The notes beneath the pieces were generated by a model. That model had not been told where the DNA came from and did no database searches. It worked only from the letters and a program-made list of their open reading frames with translations. The position numbers and the translations under genes were made by a program. From positions 1 through 64,000 of the forward strand of contig JAWWPG010000021.1 of the NCBI GenBank assembly GCA_033850885.1: a stretch of DNA of 64,000 nt, given 5' to 3'. The stretch comes from JAWWPG01 sp033850885. GTDB lineage: Bacteria > Actinomycetota > Actinomycetes > Propionibacteriales > Nocardioidaceae. This document shows positions 11,124-19,655 of this stretch, one piece after another (position 1 is the first letter of the stretch; each line of letters starts with the position of its first letter).

Positions 11124-11477
11124 TTATCGGTCCGGTGCGGCGGGGCGATGCTTCTTCGGCAGCTTGGAGACGACCATCGCATAGGACTCGTCGATGGCGT
11201 CGCGCAGATCGGCGTCGGTGATCGCGCCGCCGAGGCGAAGCGTGTTCCAGCCTGACCGCCCGATGTAGGGCATCACCGACGCGTCGTCGGGGAAGCGACT
11301 CAGCCACTCGTCGGCCTCGTCGCGACTGTGGCCGCACTTGACCCCGACGGCCTCGCCACCGCCTAGGAAGGCGAAGATCTTGTCGTGCACCTTCGCGACG
11401 AAGTCGCCGTCCCACGGCTCGTCCTGCCAGGCACCCGGCTTGCCCAGACAGTAGGCGGTCAGCTCCTCGTCGGTCAT
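11124..11477 (-). CDS. MmcQ/YjbR family protein
   Basis: A 117-residue protein of the MmcQ/YjbR (CyaY-like fold) family. Typical features are the N-terminal MTDEELTAYCLGKPGAW, the HDKIFAF strand, the VKCGHSRDEAD segment, WNTLRL and the C-terminal ESYAMVVSKLPKK. Family members are proposed DNA-binding proteins, with function unproven. ATG 11477 is next to the uvrB stop (11479-11481) on the same strand, so it is probably co-transcribed with uvrB. An upstream start inside uvrB is less likely. Confidence 0.85.
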   Translation of the reverse strand: MTDEELTAYCLGKPGAWQDEPWDGDFVAKVHDKIFAFLGGGEAVGVKCGHSRDEADEWLSRFPDDASVMPYIGRSGWNTLRLGGAITDADLRDAIDESYAMVVSKLPKKHRPAAPDR

Positions 11478-11478
11478 C

Positions 11479-13581
11479 TCAGGATCCGACCTCGACCATC
11501 TGGCGCAGCTCACGCTTCAGGTCGGAGATCTCGTCACGCAGCCTGGCGGCGACCTCGAACTGCAGCTCCTTGGCGGCCTCCTTCATCTGGTCGGTGAGCT
11601 GCTGGATGAGGTCCGCGAGGTCTCTCGACGGCAGCCCCGCCAGCCCCCGGACCGTCTGTCCGGCGGCCTTGCGGGACAAGCCCGGGACAGGCGACTTGCC
11701 GCGGGACTGCTGGCGACCCCCGCCACCGAGCAGCTCCTCGGTGTCGGCGTTCTCGCGCGCGAGCATGTCGGTGATGTCGGCGATCCGCCGCCGAAGCGGC
11801 TGCGGGTCGACGCCCTTCTCCAGGTTGTAGGCGACCTGCTTGGCCCGTCTGCGGTTCGTCTCGTCGATGGCCTTCGCCATCGAGTCGGTGATCCGGTCGG
11901 CGTACATGATCACCTGGCCGGAGACGTTGCGGGCCGCCCGCCCGATGGTCTGGATCAGCGAGGTGCCGGACCGCAGGAAGCCCTCCTTGTCGGCGTCCAG
12001 GATCGCGACCAGTGACACCTCGGGCAGGTCGAGGCCCTCACGCAGCAAGTTGATGCCGACCAGCACATCGAACTGGCCGAGCCGCAGCTCCCGCAGCAGC
12101 TCGATCCGCCGCAGCGTGTCGACCTCGCTGTGCAGGTAACGCGTGCGGATGTTGTTGTCGAGCAGGTAGTCGGTCAGATCCTCCGCCATCTTCTTCGTCA
12201 ACGTCGTCACTAGCACCCGCTCGCTCCGCTCGGCGCGCGTGATGATCTCGCCCATCAGGTCGTCGATCTGGCCCTTCGTGGACTTGACGATCACCTCGGG
12301 GTCGACGAGCCCGGTGGGACGGATGATCTGCTCGACCGTCGAGTCCACCTTGGCCAGCTCGTACGGGCCGGGCGTCGCGGAGAGGTAGATGGTCTGGCCG
12401 GTCCTGTCGAGGAACTCCTCCCAGCGCAGCGGTCGGTTGTCCATCGCGCTCGGCAGCCGGAAGCCGTGCTCCACCAGCGTCCGCTTCCGCGACATGTCCC
12501 CCTCGTACATGCCGCCGATCTGGGGGACGGTCACATGGGACTCGTCGAGCACCAGCAGGAAGTCGCTCGGGAAGTAGTCGAGCAGGCAGTTCGGTGCACT
12601 GCCGGCCGACCGGCCGTCCATGTGTCGCGAGTAGTTCTCGATGCCGGCGCAGCTACCGATCTGGCGCATCATCTCCACGTCGTACGACGTCCGCATCCGC
12701 AGCCGCTGCGCCTCCAGCAGCTTGCCCTGCCGCTCGAGCTCCGCCAGCCGCTCGACCAGCTCCTCCTCGATGCCCGCGATGGCTCTCTCCATCCGGCCGG
12801 GGCCGACGGTGTAGTGGGTAGCCGCCCCGACGTACAGCTCCTTCTCGTCGGAGAGCACCTCACCCGTCAGGGGGTGCAGCGTCATCAGCCGCTCCACCTC
12901 GTCGCCGAAGAACTCCACCCGAACCGCAAGCTCCTGGTAGACCGGGAAGATCTCGAGAGTGTCGCCGCGCACCCGGAAGGTGCCGCGGGTAGCGGCCAGG
13001 TCGTTACGGGTGTACTGCGCCTGGACCAGCGTGCGCAGCAGCGTGTCGCGGTCTCGCTCGTCACCGACCCGCAGGTGGATCATCCGGTCGAGGTACTCCT
13101 CGGCCGAGCCGAGGCCATAGATGCACGAGACCGTGGACACGACCACCACGTCGCGACGGGTGAGCAGGCTCCAGGTCGCGGAGTGCCGCAGCCGCTCCAC
13201 CTCCTCGTTGATCGAGGAGTCCTTCTCGATGTAGGTGTCGGTCTGCGGGACGTACGCCTCGGGCTGGTAGTAGTCGTAGTACGACACGAAGTACTCGATG
13301 GCGTTGTCGGGGAAGAGCTCCCGCAGCTCGTTCGCGAACTGGGCGGCGAGCGTCTTGTTCGGCATCATCACCAGCGTCGGTCGCTGGACGCGCTCGATGA
13401 GCCAGGCGATGGTCGCCGTCTTGCCGGTGCCGGTCGCGCCGAGGAGAACCGTGTCCTTCGTGCCCGCCCTGACGCGCCTCTCCAGCTCGTCGATCGCGGC
13501 CGGCTGGTCCCCGGACGGCCGGTAGTCGGACTTCACCGTGAAGGGCGCGACGGTGCGCTCCAGGTCGTCGATGGATCTCAT
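11479..13581 (-). CDS. uvrB: Excinuclease ABC subunit B (UvrB)
   Basis: DNA helicase-like core of nucleotide excision repair; it receives the lesion from UvrA and is cut by UvrC. The 700-residue length is typical. Walker A is GATGTGKT (48-55), followed by the damage-probing beta-hairpin near 104-124 (YYDYYQPEAYVP), helicase motifs including DESHVT and TIGRAARN, and the C-terminal UVR domain (QMKEAAKELQFEVAARLRDEI). ATG 13581. No LexA box was found in the short upstream gap. The downstream gene on the same strand is the MmcQ/YjbR protein. Confidence 0.97.
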   Translation of the reverse strand: MRSIDDLERTVAPFTVKSDYRPSGDQPAAIDELERRVRAGTKDTVLLGATGTGKTATIAWLIERVQRPTLVMMPNKTLAAQFANELRELFPDNAIEYFVSYYDYYQPEAYVPQTDTYIEKDSSINEEVERLRHSATWSLLTRRDVVVVSTVSCIYGLGSAEEYLDRMIHLRVGDERDRDTLLRTLVQAQYTRNDLAATRGTFRVRGDTLEIFPVYQELAVRVEFFGDEVERLMTLHPLTGEVLSDEKELYVGAATHYTVGPGRMERAIAGIEEELVERLAELERQGKLLEAQRLRMRTSYDVEMMRQIGSCAGIENYSRHMDGRSAGSAPNCLLDYFPSDFLLVLDESHVTVPQIGGMYEGDMSRKRTLVEHGFRLPSAMDNRPLRWEEFLDRTGQTIYLSATPGPYELAKVDSTVEQIIRPTGLVDPEVIVKSTKGQIDDLMGEIITRAERSERVLVTTLTKKMAEDLTDYLLDNNIRTRYLHSEVDTLRRIELLRELRLGQFDVLVGINLLREGLDLPEVSLVAILDADKEGFLRSGTSLIQTIGRAARNVSGQVIMYADRITDSMAKAIDETNRRRAKQVAYNLEKGVDPQPLRRRIADITDMLARENADTEELLGGGGRQQSRGKSPVPGLSRKAAGQTVRGLAGLPSRDLADLIQQLTDQMKEAAKELQFEVAARLRDEISDLKRELRQMVEVGS

Positions 13582-13651
13582 GTCACGAGAGTACGACGTG
13601 GCACCGACAGCGATTATTCCTCGCAGCTGCTGCCCGCCGGGGTCGACGGGG

Positions 13652-14584
13652 TCATCCGGGCAGGTGGGTCCGGGGCGCCATCCGGGGTCCGCGGCGCGGA
13701 GGACCGGCCATCCTCGTCGTCACGATGTGCTGGACGCGGTACCGGTGCGGCCGTTCGGGTTCCAGCAGCTCGGCGAGCCGATCGTCGTCGGCCGGCCCGC
13801 CGGTGAGCGCGAAGCCGACGTGGGCGGCGATGTGGAAGTCACCGAAGCTGACCGCATCCGCGTCGCCGTGCGCTCGTTGCCGCACCTCGGCCGACGTCCA
13901 GACGCCGACACCCGGCAGGGACCTGAGCCTGCGGTCCACCTCGTCCGTCGGCATCCCGAGGGTCCTCTCGAGGGCCGCGGCCACCCGGGCCGCCCGGACG
14001 ATCGTGTCGGACCGCCTGCTGTCGATGTGACATCGAAGCCACTCCCACGAGGGCACCCGGGCCAGCCGCGGGCCGGCGGGCAGGCACCGCATGCCCCGCT
14101 TCGCCCCGGGGCCGGGCGCCGGCGTACCGAAACGCCGGAGCAGGCGCCGCCACCCCTGCCAGGCCTCGTGGCCGGTGACCTTCTGCTCGATCACGGCGGC
14201 CACCAGCGACTCCAGGACGAGACCCGTCTTCGGAACCCGCCAGTGCGGGTTCCTCAGCCAGGCGCGACGGACGCGGTTGTCCTTCGGCTCGAACCCCGTG
14301 ACCTCGTCCTCGGAACCCAGCAGGCGAGGCGAATTCTCCAGGGCCCAGTCCGCGCCACTCCCCCACGCCTCGAGGTGCACCTCCGCGAGGGTCGGCCGTG
14401 CGCGGATGCGCAGAGTGGTGGTCCCGTCCGGCGTCGTGCTCGCCCGCCAGAGCGTGCCGTCGGGGTCCCGTTGGAACGTCGGGTCGCCCGCTCCGCGTCG
14501 TACCGCGTGCAGGATGTCGTAGGGGTCACAGGGCCAGCCGGGGCGCCAGACGCGCACCGCCGACCCGCCCGCCGTCACAGGCAC
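13652..14584 (-). CDS. HhH-GPD DNA glycosylase (AlkA/3-methyladenine type)
   Basis: A 310-residue base-excision repair glycosylase. The helix-hairpin-helix LPGVGVWTSAEVR spans about 223-235, and the probable catalytic Asp249 is in DAVSFGDFH, as in AlkA-type enzymes. The N-terminal 110 residues form the usual extra domain, and VVAAVIEQKVTG-like helices precede the HhH. GTG 14584 is the first start; GTG 14578 is a close alternative. It lies upstream of uvrB on the same strand with a 70-base gap, adding to the repair cluster. Likely removes alkylated purines. Confidence 0.85.
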   Translation of the reverse strand: MPVTAGGSAVRVWRPGWPCDPYDILHAVRRGAGDPTFQRDPDGTLWRASTTPDGTTTLRIRARPTLAEVHLEAWGSGADWALENSPRLLGSEDEVTGFEPKDNRVRRAWLRNPHWRVPKTGLVLESLVAAVIEQKVTGHEAWQGWRRLLRRFGTPAPGPGAKRGMRCLPAGPRLARVPSWEWLRCHIDSRRSDTIVRAARVAAALERTLGMPTDEVDRRLRSLPGVGVWTSAEVRQRAHGDADAVSFGDFHIAAHVGFALTGGPADDDRLAELLEPERPHRYRVQHIVTTRMAGPPRRGPRMAPRTHLPG

Positions 14585-14695
14585 AGGCTACCCACCGCCA
14601 TCCCTGTCGCGGGCCCGGGCGCCTCGCCGCAGATTTCGGTGGCGCGCCTCACGCGTCGAGTATCTTTTGGCTTCGGAGTCACGCGAGGAGGAGCG

Positions 14696-15784
14696 ATGCG
14701 AGCCACTGGCGGATGGTTGGCACTGGCCGGATTGACCCTAGGCGCATCGTTGACCGCCATGGCACTCTCGGGCGCCGCCCAGGCCCAGGCGCCGGCCCCG
14801 ACCCTGCTGTACGTCGGTCCGGGGACCATCGACCTCAACACCGCCCAGGCGGCCGGTCAGTCCCTGGATCGTACTGTCCTGCTGCTGAACGTGGGCGACG
14901 ACCAGGCCGTGGTCAGTTCGATCGCGTTACGTCTCGACAATGCCGACGCCTGCCACGCGATGGCGACGCTGGGTACCCCCGTTCACATCAAGGCGCACGG
15001 ACGTGCCCAGGTTGTTGCGGCCTTCTCGGGCGTGAATGCGCATTCCTGCAGCGGGGACGGCGGCAGAATCGTGCTGCGAACCCGCGGGGATGCGAGCGCG
15101 CCGGTCATCGTGCCGGTCCTGTTCGTTCGGACACTCGACGACGCGGCTTACCTGGTGGCGCTGATCTCATCTCTGGTTGTCGCCTCCGCCCTCGTGCTGG
15201 GTGTCGCCTTCGAGGCGAAGAGGCCGAGGCACAGCACCTCGAAGCTGTGGGACTGGCTGAAGTCGCCCACATCGGCAGGCGCCGCCTGGTCGTTCCAGGG
15301 CAGCTGGGTGACCAACCTGAGCGTCATCGGCGGTGTCCTGACGTCGGTCGCTGCCGCGTCGGGTTTGCTGAACGATGTCCTGCCGGGAATCGATCTGGCG
15401 CACGTCATCGGTCTGAACATCGCCTTCGGCGGAATGCTGGTGGCTTCCCCTGCGATCTGGATCGCGTTGTCTCAGTGGACTCTGGACGCCAACCAGGCCC
15501 TCGCCTCGCTCGGAACCCGTCTGGGCCTCTTCGTAGCCAGCCTGGTCACGCTCTGGGGCGTCATCGGAGGAGTGATAACCATGGCAGTTCTGACCCTGTA
15601 CTCGGTGGCCACGGTCCCGGACAAGGTGGGGGTCCTGGTCCTGCTGCTCGGCCTGCTGGTCATCGTCGGCGTCTATGCCACCCGATTCACCTACCGGGCG
15701 GCCGTAGGGGTGGTCGACATCAGGACAGGCAGCGGGGCGGGCACGTCACCCCAGCTCCAGGCGGTGCGGACAGCTGCCTTGTAG
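14696..15784 (+). CDS. Exported/multi-pass membrane protein, unknown function
   Basis: A 362-residue protein with a signal peptide (about residues 1-31, ending ALSGAAQAQA) and an extracytoplasmic domain of about 120 residues with two Cys (DACHAM and HSCSGD), probably a disulfide. Then come about five transmembrane helices: one near 155-175 and four between about 215 and 345. GAGGAGGAG precedes ATG 14696. The N-terminal beta-rich part may be an Ig-like module. No family recognised. It is followed by ligB 91 bases downstream, and the neighbours give no functional clue. Confidence 0.75.
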   Translation: MRATGGWLALAGLTLGASLTAMALSGAAQAQAPAPTLLYVGPGTIDLNTAQAAGQSLDRTVLLLNVGDDQAVVSSIALRLDNADACHAMATLGTPVHIKAHGRAQVVAAFSGVNAHSCSGDGGRIVLRTRGDASAPVIVPVLFVRTLDDAAYLVALISSLVVASALVLGVAFEAKRPRHSTSKLWDWLKSPTSAGAAWSFQGSWVTNLSVIGGVLTSVAAASGLLNDVLPGIDLAHVIGLNIAFGGMLVASPAIWIALSQWTLDANQALASLGTRLGLFVASLVTLWGVIGGVITMAVLTLYSVATVPDKVGVLVLLLGLLVIVGVYATRFTYRAAVGVVDIRTGSGAGTSPQLQAVRTAAL

Positions 15785-15875
15785 CTGACCGTACCCACCA
15801 GACGCACGCCGTACCGCCCACCCGGCCGGAACGTGCGCCGGGTCGAAGGTCGGCGGTCGCTGGCAGCATTTCCCC

Positions 15876-17408
15876 ATGCTGTTGTACGACGTCGCCCAGG
15901 CCTCGCAGGCGGTTGCCGCCACCCGCTCCCGGCTCGCCAAGCGAGATTTGCTCGCCGCCGTCCTGGCTCGGGCCACGGCCGACGAGCTGGAGGTCGTCGT
16001 CGCCTACCTCGCCGGCGAGCTGAGGCAGCGCCGGACCGGTATCGGCTGGGCGGCACTCGGCTCGTTGCCCGATCCCGCCGCCGAACCGCGCCTGACCGTC
16101 TGCGAGGTCGACGCGGAGTTCGAGCAGATGAGCCGCCTCGGCGGACCGGGGTCGGCCAGGCGACGCGCCGAAGCCGTCGCGCTCCTCTTCGGGCGGGCCA
16201 CCCCACCAGAGCAGCACCTGTTGCGCGGACTCGTCTCCGGTGACGTCAGGCAGGGGGCGCTCGACGCGGCGATGCTCGATGCCGTGGCCGCCGCATCCGG
16301 AGTCCCGCTCGTCGACATCCGCCGGGCCGCGATGCTGCGCGGCGAGACGGGTCCCGTCGCGGTGGCAGCCCTCACCGGCGGCGCGGAGGCGGTCGCGGCG
16401 TTCGGTCTGATGGTCGGCCAGCCGGTACGCCCGATGCTCGCCGCGTCCGCTCCCGACGTGGCGAGCGCCTTGACCAAGACGGGTGTGCCGGCGTCGCTGG
16501 ATGTCAAGCTCGACGGCATCCGGATACAGGTCCATCAAACAGGCGACCTGGTCCGGGTCTTCACCCGCAGCCTCGACGACATCACGGCCCGGCTGCCCGA
16601 GGTCGGTGCCGCCGTCCGCTCGCTGAACCGGCAGGCGGTCATCCTCGACGGCGAGGTTCTCACGCTCGACAGCGCGGGACGCCCGCGTCCGTTCCAGGAC
16701 ACGGCGTCCCGCACGGCCACCCACCTGGACGCCGACACGTTGCCCGCCGGCGGTGGCGTCGCGACGCCGTTCTTCTTCGACGTGCTGCATCTCGACGGCG
16801 TCGACCTGGTCGACGCGCCGCTTTCCGCCAGGCTCGAGACGCTCGACGAGCTGGTGCCGGCGCAGTACCGGGTCGCCAGGCTCACGACCGCCAGCACGAG
16901 CCAGGCTGCAGAGTTCTTCGCCGAGGCGGTGCGGGCCGGCCAGGAGGGAGTCGTGGTCAAGGCGCTGGATGCGCCGTACGACGCGGGCCGGCGTGGCTCC
17001 TCGTGGGTGAAGGTCAAGCCGCGGCACACCCTCGACCTCGTCGTGCTCGCTGTGGAGTGGGGCAGTGGCCGCCGGCAGGGCTGGCTGTCGAACATCCACC
17101 TGGGCGCTCGGGAACCGGCGACCGGGCAGTTCGTGATGCTGGGAAAGACGTTCAAGGGGATGACCGACGAGATGCTCGCCTGGCAGACGGCACGCTTCCT
17201 CGAGCTCGAGGAGTCCCGTTCCGGCCACGTCGTGCGGGTTCGACCCGAGCAGGTCGTGGAGGTCGCCTTCGACGGTCTGCAGCGCTCCACACGCTATCCG
17301 GGTGGCTTGGCGCTGCGTTTCGCGCGCGTCGTGCGCTACCGCGACGACAAGCCGGCGGCGGAGGCCGACACCATCGACACGGTCCGTGAGCTGACTGCGA
17401 CCCCGTGA
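15876..17408 (+). CDS. ligB: ATP-dependent DNA ligase (LigB type)
   Basis: A 510-residue ATP-dependent ligase joining nicks through a lysyl-AMP intermediate. The adenylated Lys211 is in DVKLDGIRI. Later nucleotidyltransferase motifs include LDGEVLTLD, TPFFFDVLHLDG, EGVVVKALD and SWVKVKP, followed by an OB fold. The N-terminal ~180 residues form the DNA-binding domain. Length and architecture match mycobacterial LigB, which is dispensable beside NAD-dependent LigA. ATG 15876 gives a family-like N terminus. It sits in a repair-rich stretch with UvrB and a HhH glycosylase. Confidence 0.93.
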   Translation: MLLYDVAQASQAVAATRSRLAKRDLLAAVLARATADELEVVVAYLAGELRQRRTGIGWAALGSLPDPAAEPRLTVCEVDAEFEQMSRLGGPGSARRRAEAVALLFGRATPPEQHLLRGLVSGDVRQGALDAAMLDAVAAASGVPLVDIRRAAMLRGETGPVAVAALTGGAEAVAAFGLMVGQPVRPMLAASAPDVASALTKTGVPASLDVKLDGIRIQVHQTGDLVRVFTRSLDDITARLPEVGAAVRSLNRQAVILDGEVLTLDSAGRPRPFQDTASRTATHLDADTLPAGGGVATPFFFDVLHLDGVDLVDAPLSARLETLDELVPAQYRVARLTTASTSQAAEFFAEAVRAGQEGVVVKALDAPYDAGRRGSSWVKVKPRHTLDLVVLAVEWGSGRRQGWLSNIHLGAREPATGQFVMLGKTFKGMTDEMLAWQTARFLELEESRSGHVVRVRPEQVVEVAFDGLQRSTRYPGGLALRFARVVRYRDDKPAAEADTIDTVRELTATP

Positions 17409-17426
17409 CCAGCCTGGCGACCTGAC

Positions 17427-17972
17427 CTACCCACCGGCGTCGCCGCGCAGGATCCGGAGCTCTTCCTTGGCGGCTTCCAACATCGTCTCGAACGACAGGC
17501 TGCCATCGCCGAGCGGGCCGCTGTGCCGGGCCACCATGAGGTCGACCTGCCCGAGCCCTTGACACATCCGTTCCAGGTCGTCCGGACCCGACACGCCGAT
17601 GATGGGCGGGAGCTCCTGCCGCTCCTCCGCCCGGGCATGGGCGCTCACCGACTGCCGCAGATCCTCGAAGTCCTTCTCGAACGCGCCCGAGTCGACCTCG
17701 ATCTCCTCCAGAGCGCTGATGACCTCCGCCGCCGCCGCCTCCTCCGTCACGCGCTCCTCCGACACCTCGGAATCCTCGAGCAGGCGCCCGCCCGATGCAT
17801 GGATGAACACCTCCTCGGCGGCCTCGTGAGCGGCCAGGAACCGCCGTACCTGCGTGAACACCGCCCGCCGGTCCTCGCCGTGCGTCGACAGGACCGCCGC
17901 CATCATCTGCTCGACCCTGTCGTGCTGGTCCTTCAACGCAGCCACCAGGTCGTGTCCCGAGGTCGCGGTCAT
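17427..17972 (-). CDS. Hemerythrin-like (HHE) domain protein
   Basis: A 181-residue, mostly helical protein with a hemerythrin/HHE pattern. His17 is in DQHDRV, His49-Glu50 with Glu53 in AAHEAAEE, and His112 with Glu116/117 in AHARAEERQE. The His usually found in the third helix seems to be replaced (EEAAAAEV), so the diiron site may be incomplete. The C-terminal 45 residues form an extension. It lies 31 bases downstream of the stress sigma gene on the same strand and is probably in its operon, fitting a redox or oxygen stress role. Confidence 0.8.
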   Translation of the reverse strand: MTATSGHDLVAALKDQHDRVEQMMAAVLSTHGEDRRAVFTQVRRFLAAHEAAEEVFIHASGGRLLEDSEVSEERVTEEAAAAEVISALEEIEVDSGAFEKDFEDLRQSVSAHARAEERQELPPIIGVSGPDDLERMCQGLGQVDLMVARHSGPLGDGSLSFETMLEAAKEELRILRGDAGG

Positions 17973-18003
17973 CGGCTGCCTCCCGTGAGCTGCGCCGCTC
18001 GTC

Positions 18004-18786
18004 TCACACCGCTACCTGCAGATCCTGGCGCAGCTCCTCCAGAAGACTCGCCAACAGCCTCGAAACGTGCATCTGGCTGACGCCCAGTGCCTTTCCGATC
18101 TCGGCCTGGGTGGCCTCGTTCTCGAACCGCATCCGCAGGATGAGAAGAGACCTCGGCTCCAGTCGTGCGAGCGACCTGCCGAGTGACAGCTTCCACTCCA
18201 GCAGGTCGATCGCATCCTCGGGCTCCTGGACCGTGTCCCCCAAGGTGCTGCGGCCAGGTTCGTAGCCGGGTGCGTCGAGTGACAGCGACCTGCGCCCGCG
18301 GCACGCGACGGTGGACGCGTCCACGTCGCCCTTGCTGACCCCAAGCTCGCTGGCCAGGTCGTCGAGGCCAGGGGTCCGGCCGAGCTCCTGAGCCAGATCC
18401 GCCTCCCGTTGCGAGATCACCAGGCGAAGCTCCTGGTAGCGCCGCGGTGGGCGGATGATCCAGTCGTGGTCACGGAACCAGCGCTTGATCTCGCCACGGA
18501 CCGTCGCCGTCGCGTACGCGGAGAACCGGTAGGGCGACGTTGGGTCGAAGCCTGCCACGGCCTTGATCAAGGCGAGGTACGCCACCTGGACCAGGTCATC
18601 CCACTCGACGCCCTTGGAGCGGTATCTGGAGGCGATCGCTCGCGCCAGCGACATGTTGAGAGTGACCGCGTCGTCGCGCAGGCGCTCACGTTCTGCCGGA
18701 CCGGCCTGGGAGGCCTCCAGCAGGAGGCTCTTCGTGCGGGTGTCGAGATCGTTCTGCGGGGCTGCGGTCGCATCATCTGGGGCCAC
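18004..18786 (-). CDS. Group 3 (SigB/SigF family) RNA polymerase sigma factor
   Basis: A 260-residue alternative sigma factor with regions 2, 3 and 4. Region 2 includes VEWDDLVQVAYLALIKA and FSAYATATVRGEIKRWFRD; region 4 has the helix-turn-helix TQAEIGKALGVSQMHVSRLL near the C terminus. Such factors direct general stress, osmotic or sporulation-type genes and recognise GTTT-N15-17-GGGTA promoters; one such promoter is at 46458. No anti-sigma gene is adjacent, so control by partner switching would involve distant genes. GTG 18786. TACTGTGTAA lies 67 bases upstream. Confidence 0.92.
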   Translation of the reverse strand: MAPDDATAAPQNDLDTRTKSLLLEASQAGPAERERLRDDAVTLNMSLARAIASRYRSKGVEWDDLVQVAYLALIKAVAGFDPTSPYRFSAYATATVRGEIKRWFRDHDWIIRPPRRYQELRLVISQREADLAQELGRTPGLDDLASELGVSKGDVDASTVACRGRRSLSLDAPGYEPGRSTLGDTVQEPEDAIDLLEWKLSLGRSLARLEPRSLLILRMRFENEATQAEIGKALGVSQMHVSRLLASLLEELRQDLQVAV

Positions 18787-18852
18787 GGCGAACTCCGATC
18801 ACGCAAGAGTCTTCGCCGGCACACTGCCTGACCGGACGGTTCCAGAACTACC

Positions 18853-19536
18853 TTACACAGTATGTCGCACCGCCGCCTCTGAAGGTCGCAGCGCCTGCCA
18901 GTCGGTGTCCATCAGGTCGCCCAGGTCGTCGACGACCAGCGCGGCGCCGGCCGCCTCCAGCTCGGCGGCGGAGATGCCACCGGTCAGCACGGCGACGGCC
19001 GGGAGCGCCAGTGCCTGGGCGGCCTGGACGTCGTACACCGAGTCACCGATGACGACCGCCGATCCTCCCCCGCTGCGGTCCCGCGCGACCTCCAGCACTT
19101 CCGGCGACGGCTTCGTGCTGTCGATGTCGTCGCCGGTGACGATGGCATGCAGCAGACGGCGGACCCCGACGATGCCGAGGGCCCGGTCCGTCTCCTCACG
19201 CGTGCCCGAGGACGCGACACAGACCCGGTGACCGTCGTCATGCAGTCTCGCCACGAGATCGTAGGCACCGGGCAGGGCCCGGATCTCCTGCTCCAGCTCG
19301 GCGAAGACCTCCGCCGCGCGCTCCCGCACCACGTCCCCGACCTTCTCGTCGACCACCTCGCCGGAGACCGCCGCGACGAGCCGGTCGCTCCCCATCCCGA
19401 TCGCGCGGTGGATCCTCCACATGGGCACCTCGACCGCGCAGGCCAGAAAGGCCCGGTGCCAGGCGAGGGCATGATGGTAGGTGGAATCCACGAGGGTGCC
19501 GTCGACGTCGAAGATCAGCGTTCGGGTTTCCGTCAT
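18853..19536 (-). CDS. HAD-superfamily phosphatase (phosphoglycolate phosphatase-like)
   Basis: A 227-residue haloacid-dehalogenase family hydrolase. Nucleophile and acid are D10/D12 in FDVDGTLVD, motif II is CVASSG, and motifs III/IV are STKPSPEV and VIGDSVYDV. A helical cap lies between motifs I and II. It is a phosphatase for small phosphosugars or phosphoglycolate-like substrates; the exact one is unknown. ATG 19536 is chosen because residue numbering then matches the family; a longer upstream frame is not conserved in character. Upstream of and on the same strand as the sigma gene, and divergent from the epimerase. Confidence 0.87.
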   Translation of the reverse strand: MTETRTLIFDVDGTLVDSTYHHALAWHRAFLACAVEVPMWRIHRAIGMGSDRLVAAVSGEVVDEKVGDVVRERAAEVFAELEQEIRALPGAYDLVARLHDDGHRVCVASSGTREETDRALGIVGVRRLLHAIVTGDDIDSTKPSPEVLEVARDRSGGGSAVVIGDSVYDVQAAQALALPAVAVLTGGISAAELEAAGAALVVDDLGDLMDTDWQALRPSEAAVRHTV

Positions 19537-19655
19537 GACTTCCTGTGTACCCCCACGCTGCGACGGCACACCTTCCCGCCCGTCTCGACCGCTCTCCGAT
19601 CGGCTGAGAGCGAACAACGGCACCCGGACGCGCACGGCCCGGCTAGAGTCCCCCC

